Below, piece after piece: positions 17,959 through 27,131 of a stretch of DNA of 64,000 nucleotides. Position 1 is the stretch's first letter. Every line of letters begins with the position of its first letter. The position numbers and the translations under genes are program-made. The stretch is from Cesiribacteraceae bacterium YIM B00369 (GTDB lineage: Bacteria > Bacteroidota > Bacteroidia > Cytophagales > Cyclobacteriaceae): the NCBI GenBank assembly GCA_017948555.1, contig JAFMYY010000012.1, forward strand, positions 113,794 to 177,793, read 5' to 3'. The notes below the pieces were generated by a model. That model saw only the letters and a list, made by a program, of their open reading frames with translations. It was not told the origin of the DNA and did no database searches.

Positions 17959-18453
17959 ATGATCACTATCTTAGAGGCAACAGGAAACAAGGCGGGTGTT
18001 ATATGCGAAATTGCTGAAAATACCTGGTGGCAGGCTTATGGAAAGATTCTGCCGGAGGGCCAGATAGCTTATATGCTGGAAAAAATTTACAATAAGGAAA
18101 GTATTAAACAGCAAATAGAAAACGGGAGCCAGAAGTATCTTCTGCTTTTTGATGATGAGAAGCCCGTAGGTTTTGCTTCCTTTGCCCCACGCATGGAGAG
18201 CCCTGAAACGTATAAACTTCATAAACTGTACTGCCTGCCGGTGGGCCAGAAAAAAGGCTACGGTAAAATGCTGCTGAAGGAAGTGGAACGCAGGACGACC
18301 TTAGCCGGGGTAAATATACTTGAGCTAAACGTAAACGGTAATAATACAGCACGGGGCTTTTATGAAAAAATGGGATTTAAGGTGGCTTATGAAGAAGATA
18401 TTCCTATTGGCCCGTTTTGGATGAACGATTTTGTGATGCGGAAACATTTATAA
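17959..18453 (+). CDS. GNAT family N-acetyltransferase
   Basis: 164 residues with the GNAT acetyl-CoA loop in KLYCLPVGQKKGYGKMLL (Q-x-x-G-x-G type), followed by the beta-5 and C-terminal motif NILELNVNGNNTARGFYEKMGF. The gene probably acetylates a small amine or protein; the substrate is not predictable. It stands alone on the plus strand, 92 nt before a DUF983 gene. Confidence 0.85.
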   Translation: MITILEATGNKAGVICEIAENTWWQAYGKILPEGQIAYMLEKIYNKESIKQQIENGSQKYLLLFDDEKPVGFASFAPRMESPETYKLHKLYCLPVGQKKGYGKMLLKEVERRTTLAGVNILELNVNGNNTARGFYEKMGFKVAYEEDIPIGPFWMNDFVMRKHL

Positions 18454-18545
18454 ATAAGTGTTGCTTTACAAAAGCGTTAGTAACAGGAGGAACAGAAAAG
18501 TGAGGCCTGGAAATTAAGAAAGGCTTTAAAATTACGAATACCAAT

Positions 18546-18905
18546 ATGTCGCGGATAGTAAGTTTGCTGAAGGAAAAATGCCCGAATTGTGAGCAGGGCA
18601 GAGTATATGAAACGAAGGGAAACGTATTTAAGCTGGAGCTCCCGAAAATGCGGAAGAACTGCAAAGTTTGTAATTTTTACTTTGAGCGGGAGCCGGGGTA
18701 CTATTGGGGAGCAATGTATTTTAGTTATGCCCTCGCTATTGCTCAGGCCATAGCAGTATATTTTATCTGCGCATTTATCTTTGAAGATCCGTATGACTAC
18801 CGCACGGTAGTGATTATACTGGTAGCGATGCTGTTACTGAGTATTGTAAACCTCAGGTATTCGCGCCTGCTCTGGATGTATACCTTTACATCAAAAGAAA
18901 AATAA
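18546..18905 (+). CDS. DUF983 family membrane protein
   Basis: 119 residues. Two zinc-finger-like Cys pairs (CPNCEQGRVY and CKVCNFYFEREPGYYWGAMY) precede two membrane helices (about 57-78 and 87-104). This arrangement defines DUF983, common in Bacteroidota and Alphaproteobacteria; the function is unknown. Confidence 0.85.
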   Translation: MSRIVSLLKEKCPNCEQGRVYETKGNVFKLELPKMRKNCKVCNFYFEREPGYYWGAMYFSYALAIAQAIAVYFICAFIFEDPYDYRTVVIILVAMLLLSIVNLRYSRLLWMYTFTSKEK

Positions 18906-18965
18906 AAAGCAGGTTCCGCTCTACTCTTTGCAGGAGGCTTTATTGTATTTAAACCGGCACAATGC

Positions 18966-19000
18966 TCCCGGTGCAGGTTAGATAAATGCCTGCACCGGGA
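18966..19000. other. Strong 12-bp hairpin between convergent genes
   Basis: TCCCGGTGCAGG (18966-18977) and CCTGCACCGGGA (18989-19000) are perfect complements around an 11-nt loop, sitting between the DUF983 and DUF3857 gene ends. There is no proper T-run on either side, so it may be a factor-assisted or processing-type transcript end. Confidence 0.65.
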
Positions 19001-19030
19001 AAAACACCCTTAAAAAGAAGCTGCCTGAAA

Positions 19031-20953
19031 TTAGATTTTAGAAAATACATATGGCTTCTGGCAGTGGCTGATCATTTTGCTGTATAACTCACGAAGGTGT
19101 AAGTAGCTGCTTACCGGAATCAGGCTTGAGCGGGTATCCAGTTTTACCTGTATAGTGAGGGTGTTTCCCTGCTGCTGTGTTCTGTAAAGAAATACAGCTT
19201 CTCCCCCGGGAGTTCCTATCGACAGGTTTTCCGGTTTTTCTTCAATGGTATATCCTTCCGGGAGCACGATGTTGTAAACAAGTATCTTTGAAGAGGTATA
19301 ACCGAAATCGACAGGGAGATGCCGCACATCATTATTCAAAGGGTTTTCCTCCGGTATTCCAAACACAGGCAGAGAGTAGTAAATCTTTTCTGCCTTCATA
19401 TTAGTTTCTCCCGAGAAAAACAGACTCGCTTTCAGAGTGTTGTTTTCTGAAATTGCATTTTCAATGTTTACAGAGTCCTGATGTAAAAGAGGATCTGCCG
19501 GTACAATTATCTGTTCCCCGTTTTGCCGGCTTAGAATGGAAGCCATATGCAAAGCTTCAAAGCCTGACCAGCTGCAATTAAACCTGTGCCGGCCTCCTGC
19601 CAGATCTGCGAAGTATGAAATAATAGTACTGCTTCCTGACTGGTCGGTAATATTTACCCACCGGGCTCCTTCTTTGGAGAGTGCCAGCGCTTTTTGATTC
19701 AAATCTACTACAGGTAATATGCCAAATGCCAGGCGTGGTTCAGAGGCATCCAGCAAATATTCTTTCCCCTGTATCTGTACAATGGAAATAACATGGTTGA
19801 ACTGGCTGAGAAACGGAAAATCCGGACTTACCCTTCCATGGTTTTTAGTGCTGATGTAGGCAGGGTGAGCATCGAAACCGGCTCTTTGGAGCAGCCCCGT
19901 AAGTAAAAGGTTTATGGCAGTTCCGTTTCCATTTTTTCCTGCGAGTATTTCTTTAAGCTGAAGGTCCGGTAAAAGGCCATAGCGCCTGTTCCAGGTATAG
20001 TTATCCCGGATATGCGCATAAAGCTTCTTTGCCATCAGGAGACTGTCTTTTTCTGCAGGGAATAAGGTCAGGATGTCCTCAAGTGCACGGTTACTGTTTA
20101 AAAAGCTCCTGAACCCGGGGTTAGACAGGAGGTCCTTTGAAATATTGTTCCAGTCTGTAAATACTTTTTCCTCCGTGGTGGAGCCATGAAGCCCTCTTTT
20201 GTCATAGCTTGTTAGCTGGAAGGATATTTTTTCGGCGTAGTCAGAAAGGTTATAGGTGAAAGATTCAGGCTTCAGGGCAGGGAGGTTTTCGAGCGACCAT
20301 TCATTAACGGGTTTTGAATTTTGGTATTTCCGGAGCATGCGCGAACCATGCATCAGCACATTATACCGGAGGTATAGCGGTACCTCGGCCTTAAAAGTGC
20401 TTTTGAGGGTAGGAATGTCCTGCTGGAACACCCACCCTTCAAGAAAGGTGAAATTTTCGGAATATAGGTTATAAGAATATTCAATAATGCAGCCGGGCTT
20501 TACCGCCGGGAGGGTAAAGCGTACCTCACTCCAGTTTTCATCTTCCTGAACATCATAAACCTGTTTCTTGTCTACAGAGTGTTTAATGATCTTTCCGTTC
20601 TCCGTAAATTCAATGGTATGTGCTTTTACCTGGTCAATATTTTCGAGTTTATTTTTGGAGTAATAAGGTAATATAATGTCTCCTTCTGAAACTCCTTCCT
20701 GGTCCAGGATTTTAATCCGCACATGTTTTTTTACCAGGAATTTACCGTTCAAAAAGGTCAGGTGCCCATAGTTGAAGAGCACTACGGCATGGGCTTCGGG
20801 GTCGTAGGACACTTTTTTCAAATCGGCTTCCGCTTTCGTAATCTTCCCCCATTTTGGAGGTTTTACCGAAGCCTGTACCTTTTGCAGGCTGCTCAGGCAG
20901 CAGATTATTGCAAGAAGAAAGGAAAACAAAACTTTTTTGCGGAAGGGATGCAT
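19031..20953 (-). CDS. DUF3857/transglutaminase-like exported protein
   Basis: 640 residues with a signal peptide ending near residue 29. A DUF3857 beta domain follows (about 60-260, with VKKHVRIKILDQEG and PAVKPGCIIEYSY). A transglutaminase-like domain (about 280-410) retains LLTGLLQRAGFDAHPAYIST and LLDASEPRLAFG. In that domain the usual nucleophilic Cys position reads NGNGTAINLL, so it is probably non-catalytic, as in many Bacteroidota relatives. A C-terminal DUF3858-like sandwich ends the protein. The family is abundant in this phylum and its role is unsettled; a periplasmic or surface protein is likely. Confidence 0.8.
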   Translation of the reverse strand: MHPFRKKVLFSFLLAIICCLSSLQKVQASVKPPKWGKITKAEADLKKVSYDPEAHAVVLFNYGHLTFLNGKFLVKKHVRIKILDQEGVSEGDIILPYYSKNKLENIDQVKAHTIEFTENGKIIKHSVDKKQVYDVQEDENWSEVRFTLPAVKPGCIIEYSYNLYSENFTFLEGWVFQQDIPTLKSTFKAEVPLYLRYNVLMHGSRMLRKYQNSKPVNEWSLENLPALKPESFTYNLSDYAEKISFQLTSYDKRGLHGSTTEEKVFTDWNNISKDLLSNPGFRSFLNSNRALEDILTLFPAEKDSLLMAKKLYAHIRDNYTWNRRYGLLPDLQLKEILAGKNGNGTAINLLLTGLLQRAGFDAHPAYISTKNHGRVSPDFPFLSQFNHVISIVQIQGKEYLLDASEPRLAFGILPVVDLNQKALALSKEGARWVNITDQSGSSTIISYFADLAGGRHRFNCSWSGFEALHMASILSRQNGEQIIVPADPLLHQDSVNIENAISENNTLKASLFFSGETNMKAEKIYYSLPVFGIPEENPLNNDVRHLPVDFGYTSSKILVYNIVLPEGYTIEEKPENLSIGTPGGEAVFLYRTQQQGNTLTIQVKLDTRSSLIPVSSYLHLRELYSKMISHCQKPYVFSKI

Positions 20954-20998
20954 GTTTTTATTGATTTGAGGTAAAAATTTTATTTGAAAGCCGGGGCT

Positions 20999-23098
20999 TT
21001 ATTCTAATACTGCTGCTTCCTGTAATGACGTAGCCTTTGGAATTGTAAAACGGAAGGTGCTGCCGGTATCCACCTGGCTTTCTACCTGAATGTTACCTCC
21101 GTTTTGTTCTATAAATTCCTTACAGAGCATTAATCCCAGTCCTGTTCCTTTTTCGCTTGCGGTACCGGGAGTAGTATGTTTGTGTTCTATTTTAAATAAT
21201 TTTTCCATTGCTTCAGGGCTTACGCCCACTCCCGTATCCTGTACCATAACTTCAATGGCATCTTTCCATTCGCTGGCGGTAATTGTTACCCAGCCACCCT
21301 TATGGGTAAACTTAAGTGCGTTACTGATCAGGTTTCGCAGCACGGTGTTCATCTGGTGTCTACCGGCAAAAGCCCACAGGTGAGAAGGTATCTGAGTTGT
21401 AATTTGTATGTCCTTGTTTTTGGCCATATTTGCAAGCAGTTCTGTATTGGCCTCCACCAGTTCGCGGATCTTCAGTGGTTCGGGGCTTATTTCCATTCCT
21501 CCTGTTTGGGTTCTTGACCACTCGAGCAGGTTTTCCAGCAGGCTCATGAGGTTTTTCAGGCTTTTGTCAAAATCAACAGCCAGCATCTGTATCTCCTCTT
21601 TGCTGAGCGCATCAGTATGTTTAATAAGAAGTCCTGAAAATGCGGTCAGGGAATTGAGCGGGCCTTTAAGGTCGTGGCTTATAATACTGAAGAATTTATC
21701 TTTAGTGGCATTCAATTCCTGTAGTTCCTGATTTTGCTGGTGAATGGTGGTGTTAGTATGCTTTAGCCGGAGTGTGTTGCGGCGGTTATTGCGATAAAGG
21801 TATATAATGAGCAGCAGAATAATGAGCAGCAGTATCAGTCCGGTAATGAGGGAATCCCGGAAGTGTTTCTGCTTCTGCATGGCGAGTTCACGCAGCTCAT
21901 TGTCTTTTTTAAGGGTTTCTATTTCGCGTTCCTTTTCGGCTATTTCAAAACGGGTTTGCAGTTCAGCCATTCTGCGTTCACTCTCTTCCCCGTAAATAAA
22001 ATCACTGATAGCCACGAAAAGATCTTTATAATAAAGTGCCTGTTCGTAATCTTTTAATCCTGAATAACAGGTGTAAAGGTTTTCGTAACTGTCGCGGATT
22101 ACTTTCTTGTCGTTTTTAAGCTCTCCGATTGCCAAAGCATTCTTCAGGTATGTAAGGGCATCTTCATATCTTTTATTATATAACTGTAAAGCCCCGAGGT
22201 AATTATAAGCCATTGCTTCCCCCCGTGCCATACCTGCAGACTGAAAAATTTGCAGGCTTTCCTCCATGGCTGCCTTTGCTTTTCCTGCATCCCCTTTTTG
22301 CAGGTAAATTTTGCCCATCTCCAGCTGACTGTATCCTGTTCCCGGGTAATCGGAAATCCGGCGGCGAATAGCAAGGGCTGAATCGTGTTTCTGCAGAGCC
22401 AGCTCCGGCTGGGCCATGTTTTGATATGTGGTGGCCAGCCAGTAGTAGCAATCTGAAATGCCCTGTAAATAATTGTGCTGACGGCAAAGCGTAAGAGCCT
22501 TCATATGATATTCAATGGCCTTAGCCTCATTTCCTATACTCCTGTATACCTGCCCTGTTTTATTTAATGCATCTGCAGAAGATTTAATTTGCCCCAGGCT
22601 TTCGGCCAGTAACAGGGCCTGCATATAATTTTCAATGGCTTTATAGCTGTTTCCTAGTTCCTGGTAAATTTCGCCGGTAGTCAGGAGGATTGATATTTGT
22701 TCGTTTGGCAGGTGATGTTCCATGCAAACTTTCAGGGCTTTGCTGCAATAATCCAGGGCCTCTGCATAATCCGACAGGAGGTAGCGGGTGGCATTTCCGA
22801 TGTGGTGCAGGGCATTGGCTTCCATTCTGTAATTCCTGCTTTCCTTAGCTAAAAAAAGGGCTTTGTGGCTGTGACTCAGTGCAAGCTTCGGGTTTTCAGA
22901 AAGATAAAGAGGGATAAGCTGTTCAAGAATCAGGAGCTGACCCGTTCCGGCAGAAGAGCGGAGAAGATGTTCCAGGCTGTCGCTTTTCTGTGTGGCAGGG
23001 GCTGTAAAAGCTAAGGCATTGTTCATGAAGAACAGGCACAGAAAAGCTCCGGATAGCACAAGGCTTTTGAAAGGAATTAGTAAAGGTTTATTGTCCAA
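20999..23098 (-). CDS. TPR-containing membrane sensor histidine kinase
   Basis: 699 residues: signal segment (about 10-30), some eight periplasmic TPR repeats (about 60-360), a coiled coil, one membrane helix (about 416-438, LITGLILLLIILLLIIYLY), a second coiled coil, a HisKA domain with FFSIISHDLKGPLNSL, and an HATPase_c domain (NLISNALKFTHKGG, DTGVGVSP, GTGLGLMLCKEF). There is no receiver domain or output regulator in the gene, and no response regulator adjacent, so it is an orphan kinase by position. This layout is common in Bacteroidota. The signal is unknown. Confidence 0.9.
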   Translation of the reverse strand: MDNKPLLIPFKSLVLSGAFLCLFFMNNALAFTAPATQKSDSLEHLLRSSAGTGQLLILEQLIPLYLSENPKLALSHSHKALFLAKESRNYRMEANALHHIGNATRYLLSDYAEALDYCSKALKVCMEHHLPNEQISILLTTGEIYQELGNSYKAIENYMQALLLAESLGQIKSSADALNKTGQVYRSIGNEAKAIEYHMKALTLCRQHNYLQGISDCYYWLATTYQNMAQPELALQKHDSALAIRRRISDYPGTGYSQLEMGKIYLQKGDAGKAKAAMEESLQIFQSAGMARGEAMAYNYLGALQLYNKRYEDALTYLKNALAIGELKNDKKVIRDSYENLYTCYSGLKDYEQALYYKDLFVAISDFIYGEESERRMAELQTRFEIAEKEREIETLKKDNELRELAMQKQKHFRDSLITGLILLLIILLLIIYLYRNNRRNTLRLKHTNTTIHQQNQELQELNATKDKFFSIISHDLKGPLNSLTAFSGLLIKHTDALSKEEIQMLAVDFDKSLKNLMSLLENLLEWSRTQTGGMEISPEPLKIRELVEANTELLANMAKNKDIQITTQIPSHLWAFAGRHQMNTVLRNLISNALKFTHKGGWVTITASEWKDAIEVMVQDTGVGVSPEAMEKLFKIEHKHTTPGTASEKGTGLGLMLCKEFIEQNGGNIQVESQVDTGSTFRFTIPKATSLQEAAVLE

Positions 23099-23395
23099 GC
23101 GCCGGTCGGATTTGCGTAAGGAGGCAATATCACTCCTTTTTGTGATTTAAATTTTTGTTTTTAAGGAATAATCTTACATCAAATAGAAAAAAATGGGGAG
23201 TGAGGTTTGATCCTTAAGTGAAGCACAGTTTGCTTTTTCAGCTCAAAAATCCCCCAAAAAAGGACGTTGCTGATTAGCCGGTTACGGATGTTCCGGAGTT
23301 TTAAGAATCTTAATGTAATAAAAATAATTAATTTATTTATATTTATTACCCTTACATAAACAAAAAGGCTGCGGATATGTTTTTAAAGGGTCTTA

Positions 23396-23426
23396 TTTGA
23401 AAACAAAAGGAATTTTCGTATCTTTG
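23396..23426 (+). promoter_or_regulatory. Consensus Bacteroidota promoter of greA
   Basis: TTTG (23396-23399), exactly 19 nt, then TATCTTTG (23419-23426): a full match to the -33/-7 consensus. The start would fall near 23433, giving a leader of about 115 nt before greA. Confidence 0.8.
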
Positions 23427-23431
23427 TTAAC

Positions 23432-23469
23432 ACCCTGAAAGCAACCTGTTGCTGCTCAGGGTTATTTTT
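23432..23469 (+). promoter_or_regulatory. Hairpin in the greA leader, terminator-like
   Basis: ACCCTGA (23432-23438) pairs with TCAGGGT (23456-23462), and an inner stem GCAAC/GTTGC stacks between them. TTATTTTTA follows. Its position at the very start of the predicted transcript suggests an attenuator or a short leader RNA. Confidence 0.5.
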
Positions 23470-23547
23470 ATTCAACAGTATCGGAAAAACTTTATAGATG
23501 ACGGTTTTGGAAACAGATCCGTTCTTTTATTTTAAATACCAGTAGTT

Positions 23548-24021
23548 ATGTCAAAAATTTCATATTACACCAAAGAAGGGTTAGAGAGGCTTAAGAATGA
23601 ACTGAACGATCTCAGGACTAAGGGCAGAACTGATATTGCCAGGCAAATAGCTGAAGCCAGAGATAAAGGTGACCTTAGTGAAAATGCCGAATATGATGCC
23701 GCAAAAGATGCCCAGGGGCTGCTGGAATTAAAAATAGCAAAATTGGAAGAGGTGGTTGGTAATGCCCGGGTAATTGATGAGTCTTCGCTGGATACTTCTA
23801 AAGTATCTATATTGTCGAAGGTTAAGATCAGGAACAAAAAGAATAACATGACGGTGACCTACACCCTTGTTTCTGAAGAAGAGGCTGACCTTAAAAGTAA
23901 CAGGATTTCAATAAAATCGCCAATAGGCCAGGGGCTTATGGGAAAGAAACTGGGCGAGACTGCCGTAGTAAAAGCACCTGCAGGAACTATGGAATTTGAG
24001 GTGCTGGACATTAGCCTGTAA
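23548..24021 (+). CDS. greA: Transcription elongation factor GreA
   Basis: 157 residues, the standard GreA length. The N-terminal antiparallel coiled coil carries the acidic tip in GDLSENAEYDAAKDAQG (about residues 42-58) that enters RNA polymerase's secondary channel and stimulates cleavage of backtracked RNA. The C-terminal FKBP-like domain ends with GLMGKKLGETAVVKAPAG. It is expressed from a consensus promoter and probably with the HIT gene 40 nt downstream. Confidence 0.96.
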   Translation: MSKISYYTKEGLERLKNELNDLRTKGRTDIARQIAEARDKGDLSENAEYDAAKDAQGLLELKIAKLEEVVGNARVIDESSLDTSKVSILSKVKIRNKKNNMTVTYTLVSEEEADLKSNRISIKSPIGQGLMGKKLGETAVVKAPAGTMEFEVLDISL

Positions 24022-24061
24022 AAGAATCTTTTTTTTTATCCGGATATTAGCACATTAACCT

Positions 24062-24460
24062 ATGAGTTCTGTTTTTACTAAAATAATCAATCGTGAAATT
24101 CCGGCACATATTGTGGCAGAAGATGACCGCTATATTGCCTTTCTGGATGTTAATCCATTAGTGCAGGGGCATGTACTGGTTGTGCCTAAGGAGGAAGTGG
24201 ATTATATTTTTGATCTTCCTGATGACCTGCTGGCTGGCTTACAGGTGTTTTCAAAAAAAGTTGCTAAAGGAATTAAAGCTGCTGTTCCCTGTAAAAGGGT
24301 GGGAGTAGCTGTAATTGGGCTGGAAGTGCCGCATACCCATGTGCACCTGGTGCCGCTGAATACCATGAACGATATTAATTTTACAAAGCCTAAGCTAAAC
24401 CCTGCAAAGGAGGAATTAGAGCAGACGGCTCAAATTATCAGGGAAAAAATACAGTTGTAA
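24062..24460 (+). CDS. HIT family hydrolase
   Basis: 132 residues with the histidine triad HTHVHLVPL near residue 93 and the N-terminal IINREIPAHIVAEDD that marks the HINT/PKCI branch. These proteins hydrolyse AMP-lysine-type or dinucleoside polyphosphate substrates. It follows greA by 40 nt and is probably co-transcribed. Confidence 0.93.
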   Translation: MSSVFTKIINREIPAHIVAEDDRYIAFLDVNPLVQGHVLVVPKEEVDYIFDLPDDLLAGLQVFSKKVAKGIKAAVPCKRVGVAVIGLEVPHTHVHLVPLNTMNDINFTKPKLNPAKEELEQTAQIIREKIQL

Positions 24461-24571
24461 TTGCCCCTATATAGAAGAAGTTAGATTGTTAAATTAAATT
24501 ATAAGTTCAGGTTAAGCGTTTTATTTAATAGAAGTACCCAGTTACAATTGTTTTAAACATTATTAGTGTCA

Positions 24572-24676
24572 TTGTCATCCCGACGCCAGGAGGGATCTTG
24601 CCAAATAAAAGCTTCTTAGAGACCTCAGGTAGCGAAAGATGCCGCAGCGGACCATCTACTTACGTCAGTATGACAA
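24572..24676. repeat. Degenerate non-coding intergenic repeat with TTGTCAT ends
   Basis: The stretch begins TTGTCATCCCGACG..AGGAGGGATCTTG and ends ATGACAA, a terminal inverted repeat of 7 nt. The opening closely resembles the short TGTCATCCCGA..GAGGGATCT repeats that I know from many bacterial intergenic regions, here with mutations. No transposase is present. Only one copy lies in this window. Confidence 0.55.
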
Positions 24677-24734
24677 GGCTGGTTTTAAAGGTTGAAATAA
24701 ATCTGTCCACCTGGTTAACGGACCTGCTAAGCGT

Positions 24735-24773
24735 AAAAAAAGAGTTTGCCAATTGTGAAGGCAAACTCTTTTT
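24735..24773. terminator. Bidirectional intrinsic terminator
   Basis: AAAAAGAGTTTGCC (24737-24750) and GGCAAACTCTTTTT (24760-24773) pair perfectly around 9 nt. It lies between the HIT gene and the convergent lipoprotein gene. Confidence 0.88.
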
Positions 24774-24790
24774 ATGTTTTGTGGTAGATG

Positions 24791-25183
24791 TTATTTTTTA
24801 GAAAAGGTTTTCACTACCTTACTTTCGGTCATTAGAGAGGTTTCCTCCACTTTTAATTCGGTAGCTGTAAGATTTATTATTTTGTAGATAGCTAATCCTT
24901 GCATAATAGTTAGTTTATTCTTGTCATAAGTATATGAAAACTCACCTTTACCCATGCCTCTGCAATCATCATCAAAAGATTCCGAGGTGACAGATTCTTC
25001 ACCTATGATAATATAATCTTTTTTATCGGCGCAAAGATTATACTCCCCACCAGAAGAACTGGCAATTTCCCAGGTGCCAATAAAATCTGACTTTTTGTAA
25101 GTTGGAGTCTCATCATCTTTGCTGCATGAGAATAAAGTAACAGCCATTGCTGCTGTCAGGCATAAGGTAGAAAATTTTTTCAC
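24791..25183 (-). CDS. Small lipocalin-like lipoprotein
   Basis: 130 residues with a lipoprotein signal ending LFSC (Cys20) and an Asp/Glu linker. A single compact domain follows, starting FIGTWEIASSSGG and rich in alternating strands (YIIIGEESVTSESF, FSYTYDKNKLTIMQG, LTATELKVEETS). The G-x-W opening and strand pattern are those of lipocalin-like small Bacteroidota lipoproteins. The ligand is unknown. It is monocistronic, with its own terminator and a candidate -7 box upstream. Confidence 0.7.
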   Translation of the reverse strand: MKKFSTLCLTAAMAVTLFSCSKDDETPTYKKSDFIGTWEIASSSGGEYNLCADKKDYIIIGEESVTSESFDDDCRGMGKGEFSYTYDKNKLTIMQGLAIYKIINLTATELKVEETSLMTESKVVKTFSKK

Positions 25184-25531
25184 GTGTTTTATTTGTTTAT
25201 TGTTCGAAAACCAGTTGAAGCAAATGTAAAAGCTTAGGCTTTAGAAAAAATCCTGGCTTTAAAGCTAAACTTACACGTAAAAGGACGCTGTGTTATATGT
25301 TATTTTCCTTAGCTTAATGGAGGGGATTAGCATTAAGGATCAGTTGTTTATATAGTGGATGTGTATTTTTATAGTTTTTATAAAAAAAAGAAAAGAAAAG
25401 GAATATGTCTTTTATTATAGAATAAGAGGATAAGCAATAACAGACCTTACTCTGATCTTAAAGGGAGAGGGTCCCGGAAAATGCCGCTGCAGTAAAAAAA
25501 ACAGGCGCTATAAATACGGCTGTAATTACGG
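25184..25531. other. Gap upstream of the lipoprotein gene, with a candidate -7 box
   Basis: On the minus strand TACATTTG (25221-25228) matches TAnnTTTG about 40 nt upstream of the lipoprotein ATG, but no TTTG is found at the right distance. Otherwise the gap is AT-rich, with no recognisable feature. Confidence 0.4.
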
Positions 25532-26098
25532 CTATAGAATCCTCCCCGGATTGTCTTCCAGAAAAGCACCCCAGCTTTTATTACTTCTTTTATTGTTGCC
25601 GCCCTGGTAGTGGTGGGTTACGGCAACGGCCAGGGCATCTGTGGCATCCAGCAGTTTGGGCATTTCGGTAAAGTCTAAAATGCGCATCAGCATGTGAGCC
25701 ACCTGCTCTTTAGAGGCATTTCCATTTCCGGTTACTGATTGCTTGATCTTTTTGGGAGCATACTCCTTTATAGGAATTTCCCTGGAGAGGGCAGCGGCCA
25801 TGGCTACCCCCTGTGCCCGCCCGAGTTTTAGCATAGACTGCACATTTTTGCCAAAGAAGGGGGCTTCCAGCGCAACCTCATCAGGATGATATTCTTCTAT
25901 CAATGTAATAATGCGGTCGTATATCTTCTTTAATTTCAGCTCGTGTTCTTTATATTTGCTTAAATGTATAACCCCGAATTGCAAAAGCTGCAATTTGTTA
26001 CTGTTACTTATAATCAACCCGTAGCCCATTACATTTGTGCCGGGGTCGAGGCCCAGAATTATTTTCTCCTTCGGTCGCTGCGTTCCCTGTATGATCAT
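25532..26098 (-). CDS. ruvC: Holliday junction resolvase RuvC
   Basis: I start at the ATG at 26098 (188 aa). The open frame extends far upstream, but the family begins at [15 protein letters not shown]. The acidic catalytic residues sit in [15 protein letters not shown] and [15 protein letters not shown], all present. RuvC cuts four-way junctions after RuvAB branch migration. The length is normal. Its start codon lies one base from the earliest likely start of the divergent membrane-protein gene. Confidence 0.95.
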   Translation of the reverse strand: MIIQGTQRPKEKIILGLDPGTNVMGYGLIISNSNKLQLLQFGVIHLSKYKEHELKLKKIYDRIITLIEEYHPDEVALEAPFFGKNVQSMLKLGRAQGVAMAAALSREIPIKEYAPKKIKQSVTGNGNASKEQVAHMLMRILDFTEMPKLLDATDALAVAVTHHYQGGNNKRSNKSWGAFLEDNPGRIL

Positions 26099-26099
26099 G

Positions 26100-27131
26100 A
26101 TGCAATATACTACCTTCCGGGATTGGAAAAAAGCTGCTTCTGTCAATCCTGACTTAAACCGGCAGGCAGGCAGGAAAATAATGCTTTTTGGTGTAAAAGT
26201 TATTGCATTGTTTCTAATGCTGTATTTTGTGGGGGTAAAAGTCAGGCAGGGGCATCTTTCCTTTCCTGAGCTGTGGCTGTTAACTAAGGGGATAGGCGAA
26301 CAGTACAGCTGGTATCTGTTGCTGACTCCTCTTTTGCTGGTGGCGGCAAACTGGGGGTTTGAGGCCTGCAAATGGCAAATACTTGCTGCTCCTGTTTTTC
26401 GCCTTAGCCTGGTGCAGGCAACGCGGGCGGTGCTTACAGGCTTAAGCCTTGGTTTTATTACCCCACGGAGTGTGGGCGATTATGCAGGCCGTATCATTGA
26501 AGCGCCCGGCCATGGACGCAGAAGATTAGTGGGAGCAGTGTTGCTTAACAGGCTCAGCCAAACACTTGTAACCTTCTTTTTTGGAGTTCCGGGCTTGATC
26601 TGTATCCTGTATACATCTTATTCCGGAGCTTTTTCAGTAAACCAATGGAGGATAGTTCTTCCGGTCCTGCTGGCAGTTTTCTGTATTTTATGGTTTTTCG
26701 GGAGGGGGCGTTTCCGGCTTATTGCTTTGGTTGAAAAATATACAGGAAAGCAGGGGGGAAGGATTTTTAAAATAATTGGAGATTATACCTTAAAAGATAT
26801 AACCCTGGTGGTGAGCTATGCCTTCCTGCGTTACGTGGTTTTTACCCTTCAGTTTATTCTGGTGCTCTGGCTGGCTGGAGTACAATTGCCATTTGTTTAT
26901 ATGGCTGCAGGAGTGGCTTCGGTTTTTCTGTTAAAGTCTGTAATTCCGGCTTTCAACTTTTTGAGCGATCTCGGGGTAAGAGAATTTTCAGCTCTCTGGG
27001 CTTTTTCTTTTTTTGCTGTTCCTGAAAACCAGCTGGTAACAGCAAGCCTGCTCGTTTGGTGTCTTAATATTTTACTGCCTGCCCTCTTAGGTAGTGTAAA
27101 TATTGTCCGTTTACGATTAAACCGTTTCTGA
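26100..27131 (+). CDS. LPTM/UPF0104-type integral membrane protein (flippase-like)
   Basis: About 343 residues with eight or so membrane helices. The family features are [37 protein letters not shown], and a late [14 protein letters not shown] segment, as in the lysylphosphatidylglycerol synthase membrane domain. The soluble synthase domain is absent, so a lipid-linked substrate translocation or related membrane role is more likely. ATG codons at 26100 or 26181 are both possible starts; 26181 would leave room for a promoter. Its end overlaps the start of the GT2 gene by one base, which suggests joint action on a glycolipid. Confidence 0.75.
   Translation: MQYTTFRDWKKAASVNPDLNRQAGRKIMLFGVKVIALFLMLYFVGVKVRQGHLSFPELWLLTKGIGEQYSWYLLLTPLLLVAANWGFEACKWQILAAPVFRLSLVQATRAVLTGLSLGFITPRSVGDYAGRIIEAPGHGRRRLVGAVLLNRLSQTLVTFFFGVPGLICILYTSYSGAFSVNQWRIVLPVLLAVFCILWFFGRGRFRLIALVEKYTGKQGGRIFKIIGDYTLKDITLVVSYAFLRYVVFTLQFILVLWLAGVQLPFVYMAAGVASVFLLKSVIPAFNFLSDLGVREFSALWAFSFFAVPENQLVTASLLVWCLNILLPALLGSVNIVRLRLNRF

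Noticed and set aside
24598..24801. 67-codon plus-strand ORF
   Set aside because: It runs through the non-coding repeat and the terminator into the opposite-strand lipoprotein gene.
26099..26371. N-terminal extension of RuvC by 91 codons
   Set aside because: RuvC starts directly before IILGLDPG in the family, and the extension lies over the coding region of the LPTM protein.
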